The notes under the pieces: generated by a model
Seen by the model: only the letters and a program-made list of their open reading frames with translations
Told to the model about the DNA's origin: nothing
Database searches by the model: none
Assembly: GCF_034140825.1 (NCBI RefSeq)
Contig: NC_089039.1
Location: 317,501 to 381,500 of the forward strand
DNA length: 64,000 bases
Direction: 5' to 3'
Source of the DNA: Oryza sativa Japonica Group
Lineage: Eukaryota > Streptophyta > Magnoliopsida > Poales > Poaceae
Position numbers and translations under genes: made by a program
Part shown: positions 15,335 through 26,966 of the stretch, piece by piece
How the letters are laid out: every line of letters begins with the position of its first letter
How positions within the stretch are numbered: position 1 is the stretch's first letter

Positions 15335-15420
15335 TAATATTTGTGGACATCAGGATTTAAATCGTGGTGGGTGAAATCATGCATTCATGACTACGCCACC
15401 ATATTACGGGTGCTTTCCAC
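15335..15420 (-). mobile_element. SINE fragment (same family as 28546)
   Basis: The reverse complement reads through GGCGTAGTCATGAATGCATGA, then a decayed B-box region AAATCC, then TGTCCACAAATATTAC. This lines up with the 5' half of the SINE at 28546-28738 (CATGACTCCATTCAC, GGTTCAAATCC, GTGTCCACGAATATTAC). It adjoins the Tourist-like element. The ends are not resolved. Confidence 0.55.
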
Positions 15421-15672
15421 AGTTCATGATATTTTATTGACTGAACCATCCAAAAATTATAACCAAAATCAATAAAAGTGGTTTTGTTGTTCTACTGATC
15501 ATTTCCTTGTTTTTTCGTAATTTCACAAAAAAAAAACTTTATAGTACTATAATTACCATATTTGTATGTATCTTGGTTTGACCCATAGCATAGAGGGCCC
15601 CATTGACTCTCCTACCACACCTTTTCTTTTGGGTGCCTAGGGAAGTTGCCTAGTTGCACATGTAATTTTATA

Positions 15673-15907
15673 CTCCCTCCATCTCTAAATGTTTGACGCC
15701 GTTGACTTTTTTTAAATATCTTTGACCATTCATCTCATCCAAAAACTTTTATGAAATATGTAAAACTATATGTATATATAAAAGTATATTTAACAATCAA
15801 TCAAATAATAGAAAATTAATTAATAATTACTTAAATTTTTGAATAAGACGAACGGTCAAACATGTTTAAAAAAGTCAACGGCGTCAAACATTTAGGGATG
15901 GAGGGAG
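15673..15907. mobile_element. Stowaway-like MITE
   Basis: 235 bp flanked by TA. Terminal inverted repeats begin CTCCCTCCATCTCTAAATG and end CATTTAGGGATGGAGGGAG. The element folds back over 'gacgccgttgac...gtcaacggcgtc'. It is non-coding. Confidence 0.9.
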
Positions 15908-16212
15908 TAGCTTATAGTTTCCATCATGAATTATCATTTTATTGTCAATAATGTTCGAATAATTCCATTTCAATTTTCTTATATCATTTTCAGTTTTCAC
16001 TTTAACCTTTTTGATAGGTTTCCAAGAAAATCACTATTCTACTCTGCTCCCCTACATATATATTCATATGCACGCAAACAAGAGTTTTAATCAAACAGAA
16101 TTATGAAAGTTTCTAATTCGGCTAAATTCATTGACATGGTCACATGGCAACTCAAAACTCCGTCCCTGACCATGGCAACTCAAAACTCCGTCCCTCGAAA
16201 CATCGTAAACAG

Positions 16213-16463
16213 ATACTCATAAAGGAAGTTGTTTAGGACAATGTTTGACTCAAACCTTAGGAATATAAATCATAAATAATCCTCAAGTTGTTGAGTTTTA
16301 AAATATAAAAATTATATGAATAGATTTGTCTTGAAAAACACTTTCATAAAAATATACATATATCACTTTTCAATAAACATTTTTATAGAAACAAGAAGTT
16401 AAAGTTGTGTTTTGGAAACCGTGTCGCTGTCCTAAATGACTTCCTTTATGAGTATGGAGGGAG
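16213..16463. mobile_element. Stowaway-like MITE, left end eroded
   Basis: Same family as 5176-5434. The left side starts at ATACTCATAAAGGAAG and lacks the CTCCCTCC tip. The right side is intact at CTTTATGAGTATGGAGGGAG. It lies in the 3' flank of the V-ATPase gene. Confidence 0.75.
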
Positions 16464-16768
16464 GACTACAACATAATTTAGCACTTCAAACACACAACTG
16501 AAAGAAGAATCAAAAGATCAGAACAGACTTAAAACTAAGTCTAGCTTGTTTGTTTGCTTATTTATTTATTCATTCATTATTAATCACATCTCGGACGGCC
16601 TGGTACCGATTATTACTTCAAAAATTCAAATAATAAATACAACAACCCACAATAGCTTGAATACAGACAATGAGTATAAACACAGACAAGACCAAGCAGT
16701 CTATAAGAAGAAATTAACACTTGGAATAGAATACAATGGTGAACCGTGTCTTGTTCTTCCAAAACCCT

Positions 16769-18425
16769 CTAATCCGCTCGAGATTGGCCCGCACGAGACG
16801 AGAGGATGATACCAACAATCAGGCCATACAGAGCAAGAGCTTCTGCAAAGATAAGGATGAGGATCATGCCCACGAACAACTTTGGCTGCTGCGCATTGGC
16901 CCTGCAGAGGAGGTAAACCAGAACCAAATGTCAATTTCCTGCAAACAAGAGTGCTTTACTTACAATAGTAACAGATAGAAAGAAACTCTATCTGCTATTT
17001 TGCTCTTGATCCCAGTTTGATTTGAATAGATCTCAATAGTCTGTACTCAGGACTACAACATAGATATGCTGATGTAAAAAGGGGCAATGTGAATCCTCCT
17101 TGACTTTATAACAGTTAAATGGTAGCGATGGTATATATGAATCAAAGCAGTATGGGTGTTGCACCGTAAATCATAGAAGATAGGAGTTGTAACTCTTGTA
17201 ATCATTATCCACAAAATTCAAGGGGCAGTAAAGTTTCTAAAAGAAGCTAACTTTCACTTGTAGGCAAATAGGCAATCGAAAAGGGTTATCAGGATCCTAC
17301 GACACACAACCCATGTTCCGGAGTGCCCCCAAGACAGATGCCTAGCACATATACTCCTGTGGAGAATATCCAGCCTAATATTTCAATAGCTACAACCGAA
17401 CTGATACCATAGGAAGAACCATGAATGACGAACCACCCATACCCAGTCTGAAATCACATCTAAAAGACATTCTACAATTCGGTGTGAATGTAGCACTAGC
17501 ATGCCAAGATATGTAATGGCAACAATGCTGTCGCTTGCCCAATCCCTGTAATTACCCTTGTAATGTGACCTCTTATCAATGGAAAATTCAGGTGGGGGAA
17601 CCTCTCCCCTCTGGTGATTATCCAAAAAAAAAAAAAAAAACACTAGCATGCCCATTGTCTGTCATGCATGCTAGGATGCCCAATTGAGGAAGTTATAAGC
17701 CAACGTACAGGTTGAGGCACAACATTGTAGTGTAAATTTGAAGTTTCAGCAGATAAAAAAAGAGAGGAATTCTTGTTCTGATCAAAGACTCCACCAGCAT
17801 CTAGCAATCAACAAAGAATGTAGTCGCATGCTATTACTCTAATAGTTCAGTCATCAGGATTCGGATTAGTAAAATGTGGGCAGGCTAACAGCAATTGAAA
17901 GCTTAATAATAATAACTACTCCCTTGTTGTAATTAGTAGTAGTAGATGGGACTGAGGAGGGGAATGAGAGGGAGGGTACCTGACTCCGGCGTCGCCGACG
18001 ATGCCGATGGCCATGCCGGCGGCGAGACCGGCGAGGCCGCAGGCGAGACCGGAGGAGAGGTGGGCGTAACCGTCGAAGAGGAAGTAGGGCTTGGCCTTGG
18101 GGTTGATGCCGGTGGAGATGATGACGGCGATGATGAGGCCGTAGATACCGAGCACTCCGGCCATGACGACGGGGACGATGGACTTCATCACCAGTTCCGG
18201 GCGCATCACCCCCATGGACGCCACGCCCACGCCGCTCTTGGCGGTGCCGTAGGCGGCGCCCATGCCTTGCATGCGTCGTGTGTCAACCTCATCTCAGATC
18301 AGATCTGGCCCCGAGAAAGTGAAGGGGAAGATTGGGAGCTTACAGGAGAATACGAGGGCGGAGGCGGCGCCGAGGAAGCCGAAGAAAGGGGCGGTCTCAT
18401 CGCCGCTGAAGGTGGAGGAGGACAT
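16769..18425 (-). CDS. VHA-c: V-type H+-ATPase 16 kDa proteolipid subunit c
   Basis: Three exons (18344-18425, 17980-18265, 16769-16901) join in frame to about 166 residues. This is the c-ring proteolipid of the Vo sector, which carries protons across vacuolar and endomembranes. The sequence runs [15 protein letters not shown], then four hydrophobic helices: [15 protein letters not shown]; the [16 protein letters not shown] helix; [19 protein letters not shown]; and the last with [15 protein letters not shown], whose Glu is the proton-binding residue. The C terminus ends [10 protein letters not shown]. The length agrees with the usual 164-166 residues. The second intron (16902-17979) carries a LINE tail at 17506-17640. 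The start is the only ATG consistent with the family N terminus. It is a highly conserved housekeeping gene with no visible defect. Confidence 0.97.
17506..17640 (+). mobile_element. 5'-truncated LINE tail in VHA-c intron 2
   Basis: A 135-bp insertion ending in a run of about 18 A, bounded by a perfect 12-bp direct repeat CACTAGCATGCC at 17494-17505 and 17641-17652. A poly-A end plus a target-site duplication of this length is the signature of target-primed reverse transcription. The body (CCTTGTAATGTGACCTCTTATC, then GGTGGGGGAACCTCTCCCC) resembles a LINE 3' end. It is antisense to the host gene. Confidence 0.85.
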
Positions 18426-21400
18426 GGTGGTCGCTCGCCGTCGTCGGTGAGGGTGGGATCTCTCTCGCCGGCCGCCGGAGGCCGGAGGAGTCAGAGATTG
18501 GTATTGGTGCCGTATCTCGTTGCCTCGTCAACGTGTGTGGACCTCACTTCATTTATATTTACTTGCTCTCTTCATATTACAATCACTTTAATTTTTTTTA
18601 TAATCAAACATTTTTAAGTTTAATTAAGTTTATAAAAAAATATAATAATATTTTCAACACAGAATAAACGTATTATATATTTGTCTAACTCTAAAACTTT
18701 TTGGGCCTGTTTTGATCTGGCAACACAGCCCAAAGAGATTCCACGTCTTGAAATTCCTATACATTAGCAAATGTGAAGCCAACACCATTGACAAATTCCA
18801 GCACATACAAAAGCATTGAATATGAAAGTATATGCTACCATCTCTATTCCTACAACAAAACAACTAACCATCACCACGAAAAAGTTAGCGACTCAAGCCT
18901 TAAAGCGTGTCACTGGCTTGATCATCGACAACCCGACATACAAATCTTACTAGTTTTTCACCGAGAACCTCAATAAGGTAACTAGAATAAATAAATAGAA
19001 GAAACAAAAGACTACACATCTGATCCATGAAAAATTTGAAAGACAAACCCTAGACAACCTAATAGACCTAATTCTATAGGAACTTAAATAAAGATAAAAA
19101 AAACTTGGGAAAGATTGGATCCTACTACTGGAGACGGAGGGTGAAGGTGATCGGATAGAAACTGTGCGATGGAGGTTTAGAGCGCCCTGACGGACACGAG
19201 CGCCTGTGAGCCGGTTACTATATGCTAATACCTCATTGATCTTTTGGTAAAAACATAGCATGGAGTATATTTGTAAGAGAAAAGTTTGAATCTTAGGACA
19301 TTAATTTCACTATAAACATTTCTATTAAATTCATGACAATTATATGCATAGAACTTTCCTAAAAAAAGTTTCATAATATTATAATTTTATCAGAATTTCT
19401 ACAGAGAAAAAATAGTTATTAAAACAACCTTTGAGACGGATTAAACTTATATTTCAAAAACATTGTAAATATCTGAAACAATTTCTCTTAACCGGAAACA
19501 AGTAAATGAATTAAGAGTCGTGAGGTTTCGTGGGCTCATGGGCCATCATCATGATAGCACAGCCAATTTTCACACCAAGCATCTCAATTCCCAATTTCGC
19601 AAAGTACACTGTGTCGAAATTGGTTGAACAGAAGCACACAGCAAACAGCCCGACATAGCTCTTATTACTGTTCATTGACAAGATAAGCCCGATGAGCCCG
19701 GCAGATACTAGATCAACTAGGTGAAGTGTACAAAGAAAAAGGTTTTACGATATTGAAAGTGTAATATATAGGCCAATTATATGCATTAATTACAATGGGG
19801 TCAATTCAGTGAGAGAGCCAACAGACAAGCTTTCATTTCAGTTGACCCAAATTAACTTTCTGCAAACAACCTAAATAAGAATTACTATGAGATTTTACAT
19901 TGTTGTCCATATGATTCACAGAATAGTCCCAACAGTAAATTCAGGCAAATTCGCTGGCCATTTTTGAATTCAGGGTTAACGCTGCCATCTTTGAAATTCA
20001 GGCTAAAAAATAATGAGAACTCGGGGAAATCAGGAAAGAAAATGTAGAAAGTATTCTGCAGCAACATTAATGTTTTCGTCCACTGCTCTTCATCGTGGAG
20101 TGCCCATGCAATTAATTTGTTGCTGCCCAATTTGCATCCAAACGCCACCGTACAACTGTCAATTTGATCGTGGTGCTACACTATACCACTAGTAGTATCA
20201 ATTTGCATGAAAATTATCCATATCGTACTATAGTGCGCCTGCCTTTGGATTGGAGGAGACAACATATGCAGCCAATAAGCAATTTGTGGGAAAAGAGGCA
20301 CCCCACTACCCATGCATTCAACCATAGTATATATGCATTCACTTGCCAAATTGCTAGCTAGGACTACGCGCCCTTTGAATTTGCATAGCTTACATTAATT
20401 ATATTATCTACCAAATAATGTAGGATCATCAAAGGCTACCTAGCTAGTAGAGAACAACAAGATGCACAAGCATAAATGGACAATTTTGGATAGTTTTTTT
20501 AGAACAGACTATTTTGGATAGATGGATATGCATAAGCATATAATTGATAAGAAGATATGTAAATAATTAAGCCTTTTAGATTGCTATTGATTATCAATTG
20601 ACTCCTTAAATTGCTATTTAATGACATGACAACATACTACTACTCAGACTGACACAATCGTCGTGGACATCGAGATCACTTAGGACTGACGCACACCGCT
20701 CATTTCGAGCACATTGCAGTGAGAATCCAAGTTTCCACTTAACCGACACAGCACACCATATGTACTAGTTTTAATAAAACTGTCACCTTTGGTCCCCTAT
20801 ACGTGCCGGATTTGAAACAGACACCAAACCAACACATATGAAGGTTCGAACCTGGTACCAATGAGAATGGTTGTGCTAGTGACCTTTTATTAAAAACTTT
20901 TTTAGATATGAATCTATTATATTAATTTTTAGCTTAATTATTAGTGAAAAAATATAAATATTTGATTTTTCTTTCAAACACACGCACATCTTATACACGG
21001 TGTGAACAGTTGGAACATGTAGGACATATATTGGATATTGACCACATGTCCGAAAAGTCCTATAGAACAACACATCTGGTCCTTTCCAAGAAAAGATGAA
21101 GATAAGATCGAGAAGGACATGCTATATATATGTAGTACATGACTAAAGTTAAAGACCACATAGCTCTAGGTCGACGATCAAGATCCTCGATCGACTCCTT
21201 CTAAGCACAACAGTATATACTATACTGACCACTGTTAATGCATATGTCTGCTTTATTTGCACTGATCTGATCGATCTAGCTAGATGCACATGCATCGCTT
21301 TTGCGTGATCATGATTAATCACTGTGTTGACTATAGTTGCCAACCACCTTAATCTTGAGAAACTCCTAACTAAAATAGGTTCAAAGATTAAAACTAACAA

Positions 21401-22831
21401 ATGAAGCCGATTTAACTAAATATATTAGGGGTAAACATCCATCTTATAAACGGAACGAAAGGTTTTGAGACAAACCTACGAAGTGATTCACACTCTCATA
21501 TCAAGGACGAACGGCTTACGGTGTAAACCAACAAAGATGGACGACCTAGCGTAAAAATTAAAAATATAGAAATATGAAAAAAAAAGTAGATGTGGAATTG
21601 AAAGAACGATCTAATTGGCTAATTGTATTGTTGCAATTGGCTGTTAATTTTATTCAACTGAACCGTCATAGCCCTTATAAAGAGGCTAGTTTTATTTCAA
21701 GGATGGTCTTCATGTTCTATTAGGCTTATAGATTGACTAAAAAAATATCCGTGTGTTGCAACAGGTGAACACTATTTTAATCTTATTATTATTGTACGGT
21801 TTAGTTAGGAAGAAATTCATTGTGGGAATTTGCTTGTATATTTTTTTTAAAAAAATCATAAGCTGCAAATAGTAGTCCAATTTTCAACTCAAGTTAGCAT
21901 GCGAGTTTTTTTAAGAGATTTCTTATACGGCACCTTTTGCATTTCCAAAAGCAAATAAACTTAAAATCCGACTCAAACACATATATGTATTTCCAAGCGA
22001 AAGAACTTAAAAACCGACTTAAATACGGATGACGTATTAAAATACCGGTAAAAATATCTTTAATATTTATAGTAGTAAAGATAGAGACAAAGATTATGAC
22101 TCAAGAAACCTTGTGCCCAAGTAAAAAAAAACAGAGAATCACTGTAATTAGACTCGATCTCATATAGGGCTCTCCTATTAGACCAGCCTTAAATCACCGG
22201 TCGGATAAACCATGTGCAAAATGCTCATATCCTTTTCAAACTTGGCCAAACCTTACTATATCTCATCTAGGGTTAAATTTGGACCCTAAATTTAAATTTG
22301 GGAGTCAACAATACCCAAAGCTTAAAGTAGCTATAGATCGATGGATGCAGACAAATTGCTGTAAGTTCGTTCTTGGTCTGCCTGTCTCCATCCTCCATGG
22401 AAGATGGATCGATCCAATAATGCTTGAATATACTATATTGCTGCATCTTTCCGGCCAGCCATGTAGACGTACATCGATCTTTATCGTAAAGTTAAAATAG
22501 CAGTAGCTTTACGGCTCCGATCCCACATCTTTAATTTTCTTCCTCTCGACCATATTGATCTATGCCGGTACCTATCTAGCTAGCTCGATGCTATATATAT
22601 AGGTATTCGCCTCCGTCATAAATATTTTACATTATTTTGAAAAATAACCTTTTAAATCTTTGAACATCAATAACTTTTCAAAAATGATACTCTTAGATTT
22701 GCTTTGAAAATTCTCATCATAATTCATATACTTATTAGATTTTCTAATCTTATAGGAGTATTACTTTAAAATTGGTGGTCAAAACCTTAGATTTTTTTTT
22801 CAAAACTTGTCATATAAACATCAAATATTTA
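18426..22831. other. AT-rich spacer, no supported gene
   Basis: First part of an 11-kb spacer upstream of the V-ATPase gene. Apart from VHA-c promoter and leader near 18426-18560, I see no exon chain. A 73-codon open frame on the minus strand at 19519-19741 is noted under findings. A sequence resembling a Helitron end (CCGTGTGTTGCAACAGGTGA) lies near 21750. No terminal repeats were resolved. Confidence 0.5.
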
Positions 22832-22950
22832 GGGAAATTTTGCTACAAAACATTTAAAGTTTATATAATTTGCCGGTAGACATTGTAAAAACACACCACA
22901 ACAAGGCCATCTAAATATTAGTAATTTACTAGAAGATATTTCTGGATTAA
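22832..22950 (+). mobile_element. possible solo Mutator-like terminal repeat
   Basis: Starts GGGAAATTTTGCTACAAAAC and continues with '..gacattgtaaaaaca..'. It resembles the terminal repeat of the element at 38894 (GGCAAATTTTGCTACAGGAC). I found no matching inverted end or target duplication, so it may be an eroded or solo end. Confidence 0.35.
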
Positions 22951-23386
22951 TTTGGAAAGAGAAAATTTTCAAATAGACGAAAATGTCTCTAAAACCACAC
23001 GCTTCTAACACAGTGTTAGAGTAAAAGTTTTTAAAAAATACACGCTCTAAATTCATCGTCAATCAAAGCACATTTCTAGTGTGCCTATATTATATTCCAT
23101 CTTCAATCCAGTGCACATCCTTTTAAGAATTTTTCTTTTTAATTAGGCTGGAAATGTCCATTTGCAAATTAATTACTAGTTTTTAAGTGTCCTCCAACCA
23201 TTACACATTTTTATAATGTGCATAAGTAAATTACACAAATTTTAAATGTTCTATAATAATTATAGTATGTGAAATATTAATTTGTGACCACTAATTAAGC
23301 TGTGTAGCTAGCTAGCCACCTTAATTATATATGCATGAGATGTGGCCGAGAATTAGGGCGCCGTACGAGATGTGAGTGTACAGATA

Positions 23387-23524
23387 GGCTGTGTTTAGAT
23401 CCAAAGTTTGGATCCAAACTTCAGTTCTTTTTCATCACGTCAACCTGTCATACACACAACTTTTCAGTCACATCATCTTCAATTTCAACAAAAATCTAAA
23501 CTTTACACTGAACTAAGCATAGGC
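23387..23524. mobile_element. short MITE-like element
   Basis: About 138 bp from GGCTGTGTTTAGATCCAAAG to ACTAAGCATAGGC, with imperfect inverted ends and the interior phrase TCAGTCACATCATCTTCAA shared with 1826-1929. Flanking ATA on both sides could be a target duplication, but this is weak. Confidence 0.5.
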
Positions 23525-24732
23525 ATAGTGGCATGCATATCGATCGTACGAGACTAGCTTAGTGGTTCCCCTTTATATATTGTCCATCCTTTCCAACTGA
23601 TCGATATACGCGCACATAGAAAGAGGCACACATATATAGCTAAGCTAATTAATCTCGTCGGTCTCCATAGAGTTCTCTCTACACACACTAACTACTTAAT
23701 GGCCGGCAGGTAGCTGGGTCGGGCCAGATCGATCGACATTGTTTGCTATATATCCATCCTCATCATATATAGATCGATCATATCGCGTTTGTGTAAAACC
23801 GTACTTTTGATTTCTCGACCGTTACATCTACTTTAAGATTTGTGCAGACGATCGAGCAGTGGGAAAAAAAGGCTCACAGCACACGCTTTCGAGGGTTTGA
23901 TCTTCAGCAAAATTCACAGCTCACGCAGGCGACCTCATGTATGTGGAACAACCACTACTAGCCAACCGAGCGAGGGAACTTATCCATCAATTTACATATA
24001 AGCTACAATGTAAATTAATTATATATATTATATTTATATTGTAGTTACATTTGTAAGTTTTTCTTAAAAGAACTTTCAACAGATATTTAGATGCTCCCAA
24101 ACCATATGCATGTGTCTAAGTCTTATATTTTGAAAAAAAAAGTCATATCAGTACTCAACTAATGTAACTGATCTCCAGCATCTGAACAAGATATATTTTG
24201 TGGGCGGAAGGAGTAGCTTCATGTATCACGGATGAATCGGACACAATTTTAGATATGGGTGCACCAACTTACATAATTATTATAAATTACCATAAATATA
24301 ATAATGTACGATAAAATGTAAAATTGGTTACATGTACGTCATGATATATAAATAATGCAGCTTTTTTTCTCTGCTCAAGAGTTTTTTTTTCTTTTACATA
24401 TATGGGCCCTTGCCTTTGTACTTTTTGGGTGATCCAGGGACCATCGGAACCACCCTCTAGATACTACACCTATGATCATATACTTTCCGTAACACTATAA
24501 GAAAAACAAAGATATGATCATAAATTATTCGTTGGCATTTGAAATATACCATCACTTACAATATAACATATATGCTACAAATGAAAATAATGTACATATG
24601 GCCTGCAGAGTGTTAGGCCGGGCTAGCTAGCTTCACCCTCATGAATTCCAAATTAATGACAATTGCATATGCTCGGTGGAGTTAAGAGTATTGATTATGC
24701 ATGTACACACGCCTCACCACACCACACCATTA

Positions 24733-24995
24733 GGGCACCCACAATGGTTATCTATAAGCTATCTACAAGAGATCCATGTCAGCATATTTTCCTACTTGGA
24801 AGATATTAAATGAAGAGAGAGAGCAAAGCTATCTACTAGCTTAGAGATAGTCTATAGAGAAAAACGAGGCAATGCATGAGAGAGCTATAGATACCTATGT
24901 AGACATACTATTGAGGTGGTTTACTATTAATCTAGTCTATTGCTGAGATGTACATGTTTTATAGAGAGCACCCTACTTTACCATTGCGGGTGCTC
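24733..24995. mobile_element. Tourist-like MITE
   Basis: 263 bp with TTA on both sides (24730-24732 and 24996-24998). Inverted ends are GGGCACCCACAATGGT and ACCATTGCGGGTGCTC. The next segment, from about 24999 (GAGCAGGTACAATAGGCAGG), begins like a related element whose far end I could not place. Confidence 0.75.
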
Positions 24996-25541
24996 TTAGA
25001 GCAGGTACAATAGGCAGGTTATAAGCCGGCTATAAACATATTTTAAGAAGATAAAAGAGAACAGAGGAGCAGTGGACTGCAAATTTATAGCCAGTTACAA
25101 CACGGACTCCAAAACACGGTGTGAGTATGACAGGTGGGATAAAATATTAATAGTGTAGTATATGTTTATAGGTAACTATTGTATGAATTGGCTATTAAAT
25201 TGACTATAGATTATTTGGAGCTAGTAGTTAGCTATACTAGTATTAAACTTGCTATTAGTAATTTGCCTGCAACCAGTTAAATTGATAAATTCTGCTGTGT
25301 ATATAGTATATAAATTTGTATAAGTGCCACGTGTTTTAAATTGATTTCTTTTTGGCACTGGTTGACTGTACATATATACTTTCGATTCATGGGCACGTGT
25401 ATTGGCTTACTTTCCTTTACTTTAAAGTCGTGTGATCACAGCAACATAACAATAGAATGCATGTGATGCGTACACTTGCATACTGCATGTGTTGTACATG
25501 CGTATATATGCACGCTAAGTTATGCAAGTCTATGGTGTGAT

Positions 25542-25763
25542 CACTATACAAAAAGGTTTTTGACAATACCTGAGTTTTAATTCTTCAAGCGGACTAAAAA
25601 CTCCCGCTTTTAAGAATCGATTTTTTCACATGTGAGATTCTTAGGGTGGTGGTTGTCTGCGAAAATCGATTTTCATATATATAGGCGAATTAACGTTCGC
25701 CTATAAGAATCGATGATTTTTATAGCGTTCGACTGTGTGCAAAAGCATGTTTCGGTAGTAGTG
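25542..25763. mobile_element. miniature CACTA (En/Spm) element
   Basis: 222 bp starting CACTATACAAAAAGG and ending CGGTAGTAGTG, the hallmark CACTA...TAGTG termini, with a 3-bp target duplication GAT at 25539-25541 and 25764-25766. Subterminal repeats (AAGAATCGAT twice, CGAAAATCGATTTT) are visible. It has no coding capacity, so it is non-autonomous. Confidence 0.8.
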
Positions 25764-25781
25764 GATGCACGTACCTAAATT

Positions 25782-25934
25782 GGAGATTTGCTCCAGTTCA
25801 GCAAAAAGTATCTCGAGATACCAAATCGTTTCCGATCGTTGAATCGTTTCCGATCATTCAACGATCGGAAACGATTTGATATCGTAAGATACAGGTACCT
25901 CGATATATTTTTTGTTAGACCGGAGCAAATCTCC
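25782..25934. mobile_element. small TIR element, probable hAT-type MITE
   Basis: 153 bp with perfect 13-bp inverted ends GGAGATTTGCTCC and GGAGCAAATCTCC, and the direct repeat CTAAATT immediately outside both ends (7 bp, or 8 bp if one terminal base is shared). The centre contains the hairpin-forming pair CGTTTCCGATC/GATCGGAAACG. It starts only 19 bp from the miniature CACTA element. Confidence 0.65.
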
Positions 25935-26509
25935 CTAAATTGTACCTAGATGATATATCAGTCGAGCATTCTCGAATGAGTCATTAAGTTTATCTATCGC
26001 CCTCATCCCTCATAAATTGCATACTATAATACATAAGTGGAAAAATAGAAAATAATAGAGAGGCATTCCACAAAATGTGTAGGATGTGGTCCCATGATGG
26101 ATCATTCCCATCCTATAAACTTTGAATCTCTAAAAATCAAACGGCCGGCCATAAAGCTACGTACTCTCCTCGATCAAAGTCGAGCCCCAACTGACTATAC
26201 TACTCCTGGTTTTTAATGGTAATTTAACCTGTTAATTTTTTTAATATGTGTTTAGTACGTTATTCATCTTATTAAAGATTTTATTTAAATATGAAAAAAT
26301 ATAAGTCGTACTAAAAGTTATTTTTAATGATCAAACAAAACTACAACAAAACAAAAATAATTATGTAATTTTTGAAGGAGACAACTAATCAAACATCTGT
26401 TTAAAAGTTAACTTACGGTATCAAACTTAAAAAAAAGAAGAAAGTATCAGTATTAATTATTAATTAGTGCATATTAATTATATAAAAAAGAAGAAAGTAA
26501 CAATTGGTA

Positions 26510-26768
26510 CTTCCTCCGTACTCGTAAAGGAAATCGTTTAGGACAGCAACACAGTCTCCAAAACACAACTTTGACTTCTTATTTCTATAAAAATATTTAT
26601 TGAAAAGTGATATATGTATACTTTTATGAAAGTATTTTTCAAGACCAATCTATTCATATAATTTTTATATTTTCAAACTCAATAACTTGAGAGTTATTCG
26701 TGATTTATATTCCCAAGGTTTGATTTAAACATTGTCCTAAACGACTTCCTTTACGAGTATGGAGGGAG
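26510..26768. mobile_element. Stowaway-like MITE
   Basis: 259 bp flanked by TA, with ends CTTCCTCCGTACTCGTAAAG and CTTTACGAGTATGGAGGGAG. It is in opposite orientation to its relative at 5176-5434, judged by the internal phrase 'aaacacaactttgacttctt'. Confidence 0.85.
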
Positions 26769-26849
26769 TATGTTGGTATATGCTGCCATAACTGTGATCG
26801 ATGTGCCTGACTTTCAAACGTCTCCTCGTGTTGGCTGTGGCTACAAATA

Positions 26850-26966
26850 CTCCATCCGTTTTAAAATGTTTGATACCGTTGACTTTTTAGCACGTGTTTG
26901 ACCGTTCGTCTTATTCAAACACGTGCTAAAAAGTTAACGGTATCAAATATTTTGAAACGGAGGGAG
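26850..26966. mobile_element. short fold-back Stowaway-like MITE
   Basis: 117 bp flanked by TA, nearly a perfect palindrome: CTCCATCCGTTTTAAAATGT on the left, ATTTTGAAACGGAGGGAG on the right, with inner arms GCACGTGTTTGA and TCAAACACGTGC. The short length and good arm match suggest a fairly young copy. Confidence 0.85.

Noticed and set aside
17946-18617. 223-codon plus-strand frame rich in Gly, Asp and Glu
   Set aside because: Antisense shadow of VHA-c exons 1 and 2, created by high GC at third positions.
20780-20880. GGTTCGAACC motif suggesting a tRNA gene or SINE B box
   Set aside because: No cloverleaf, A box, A-rich tail or target duplication could be placed around it.
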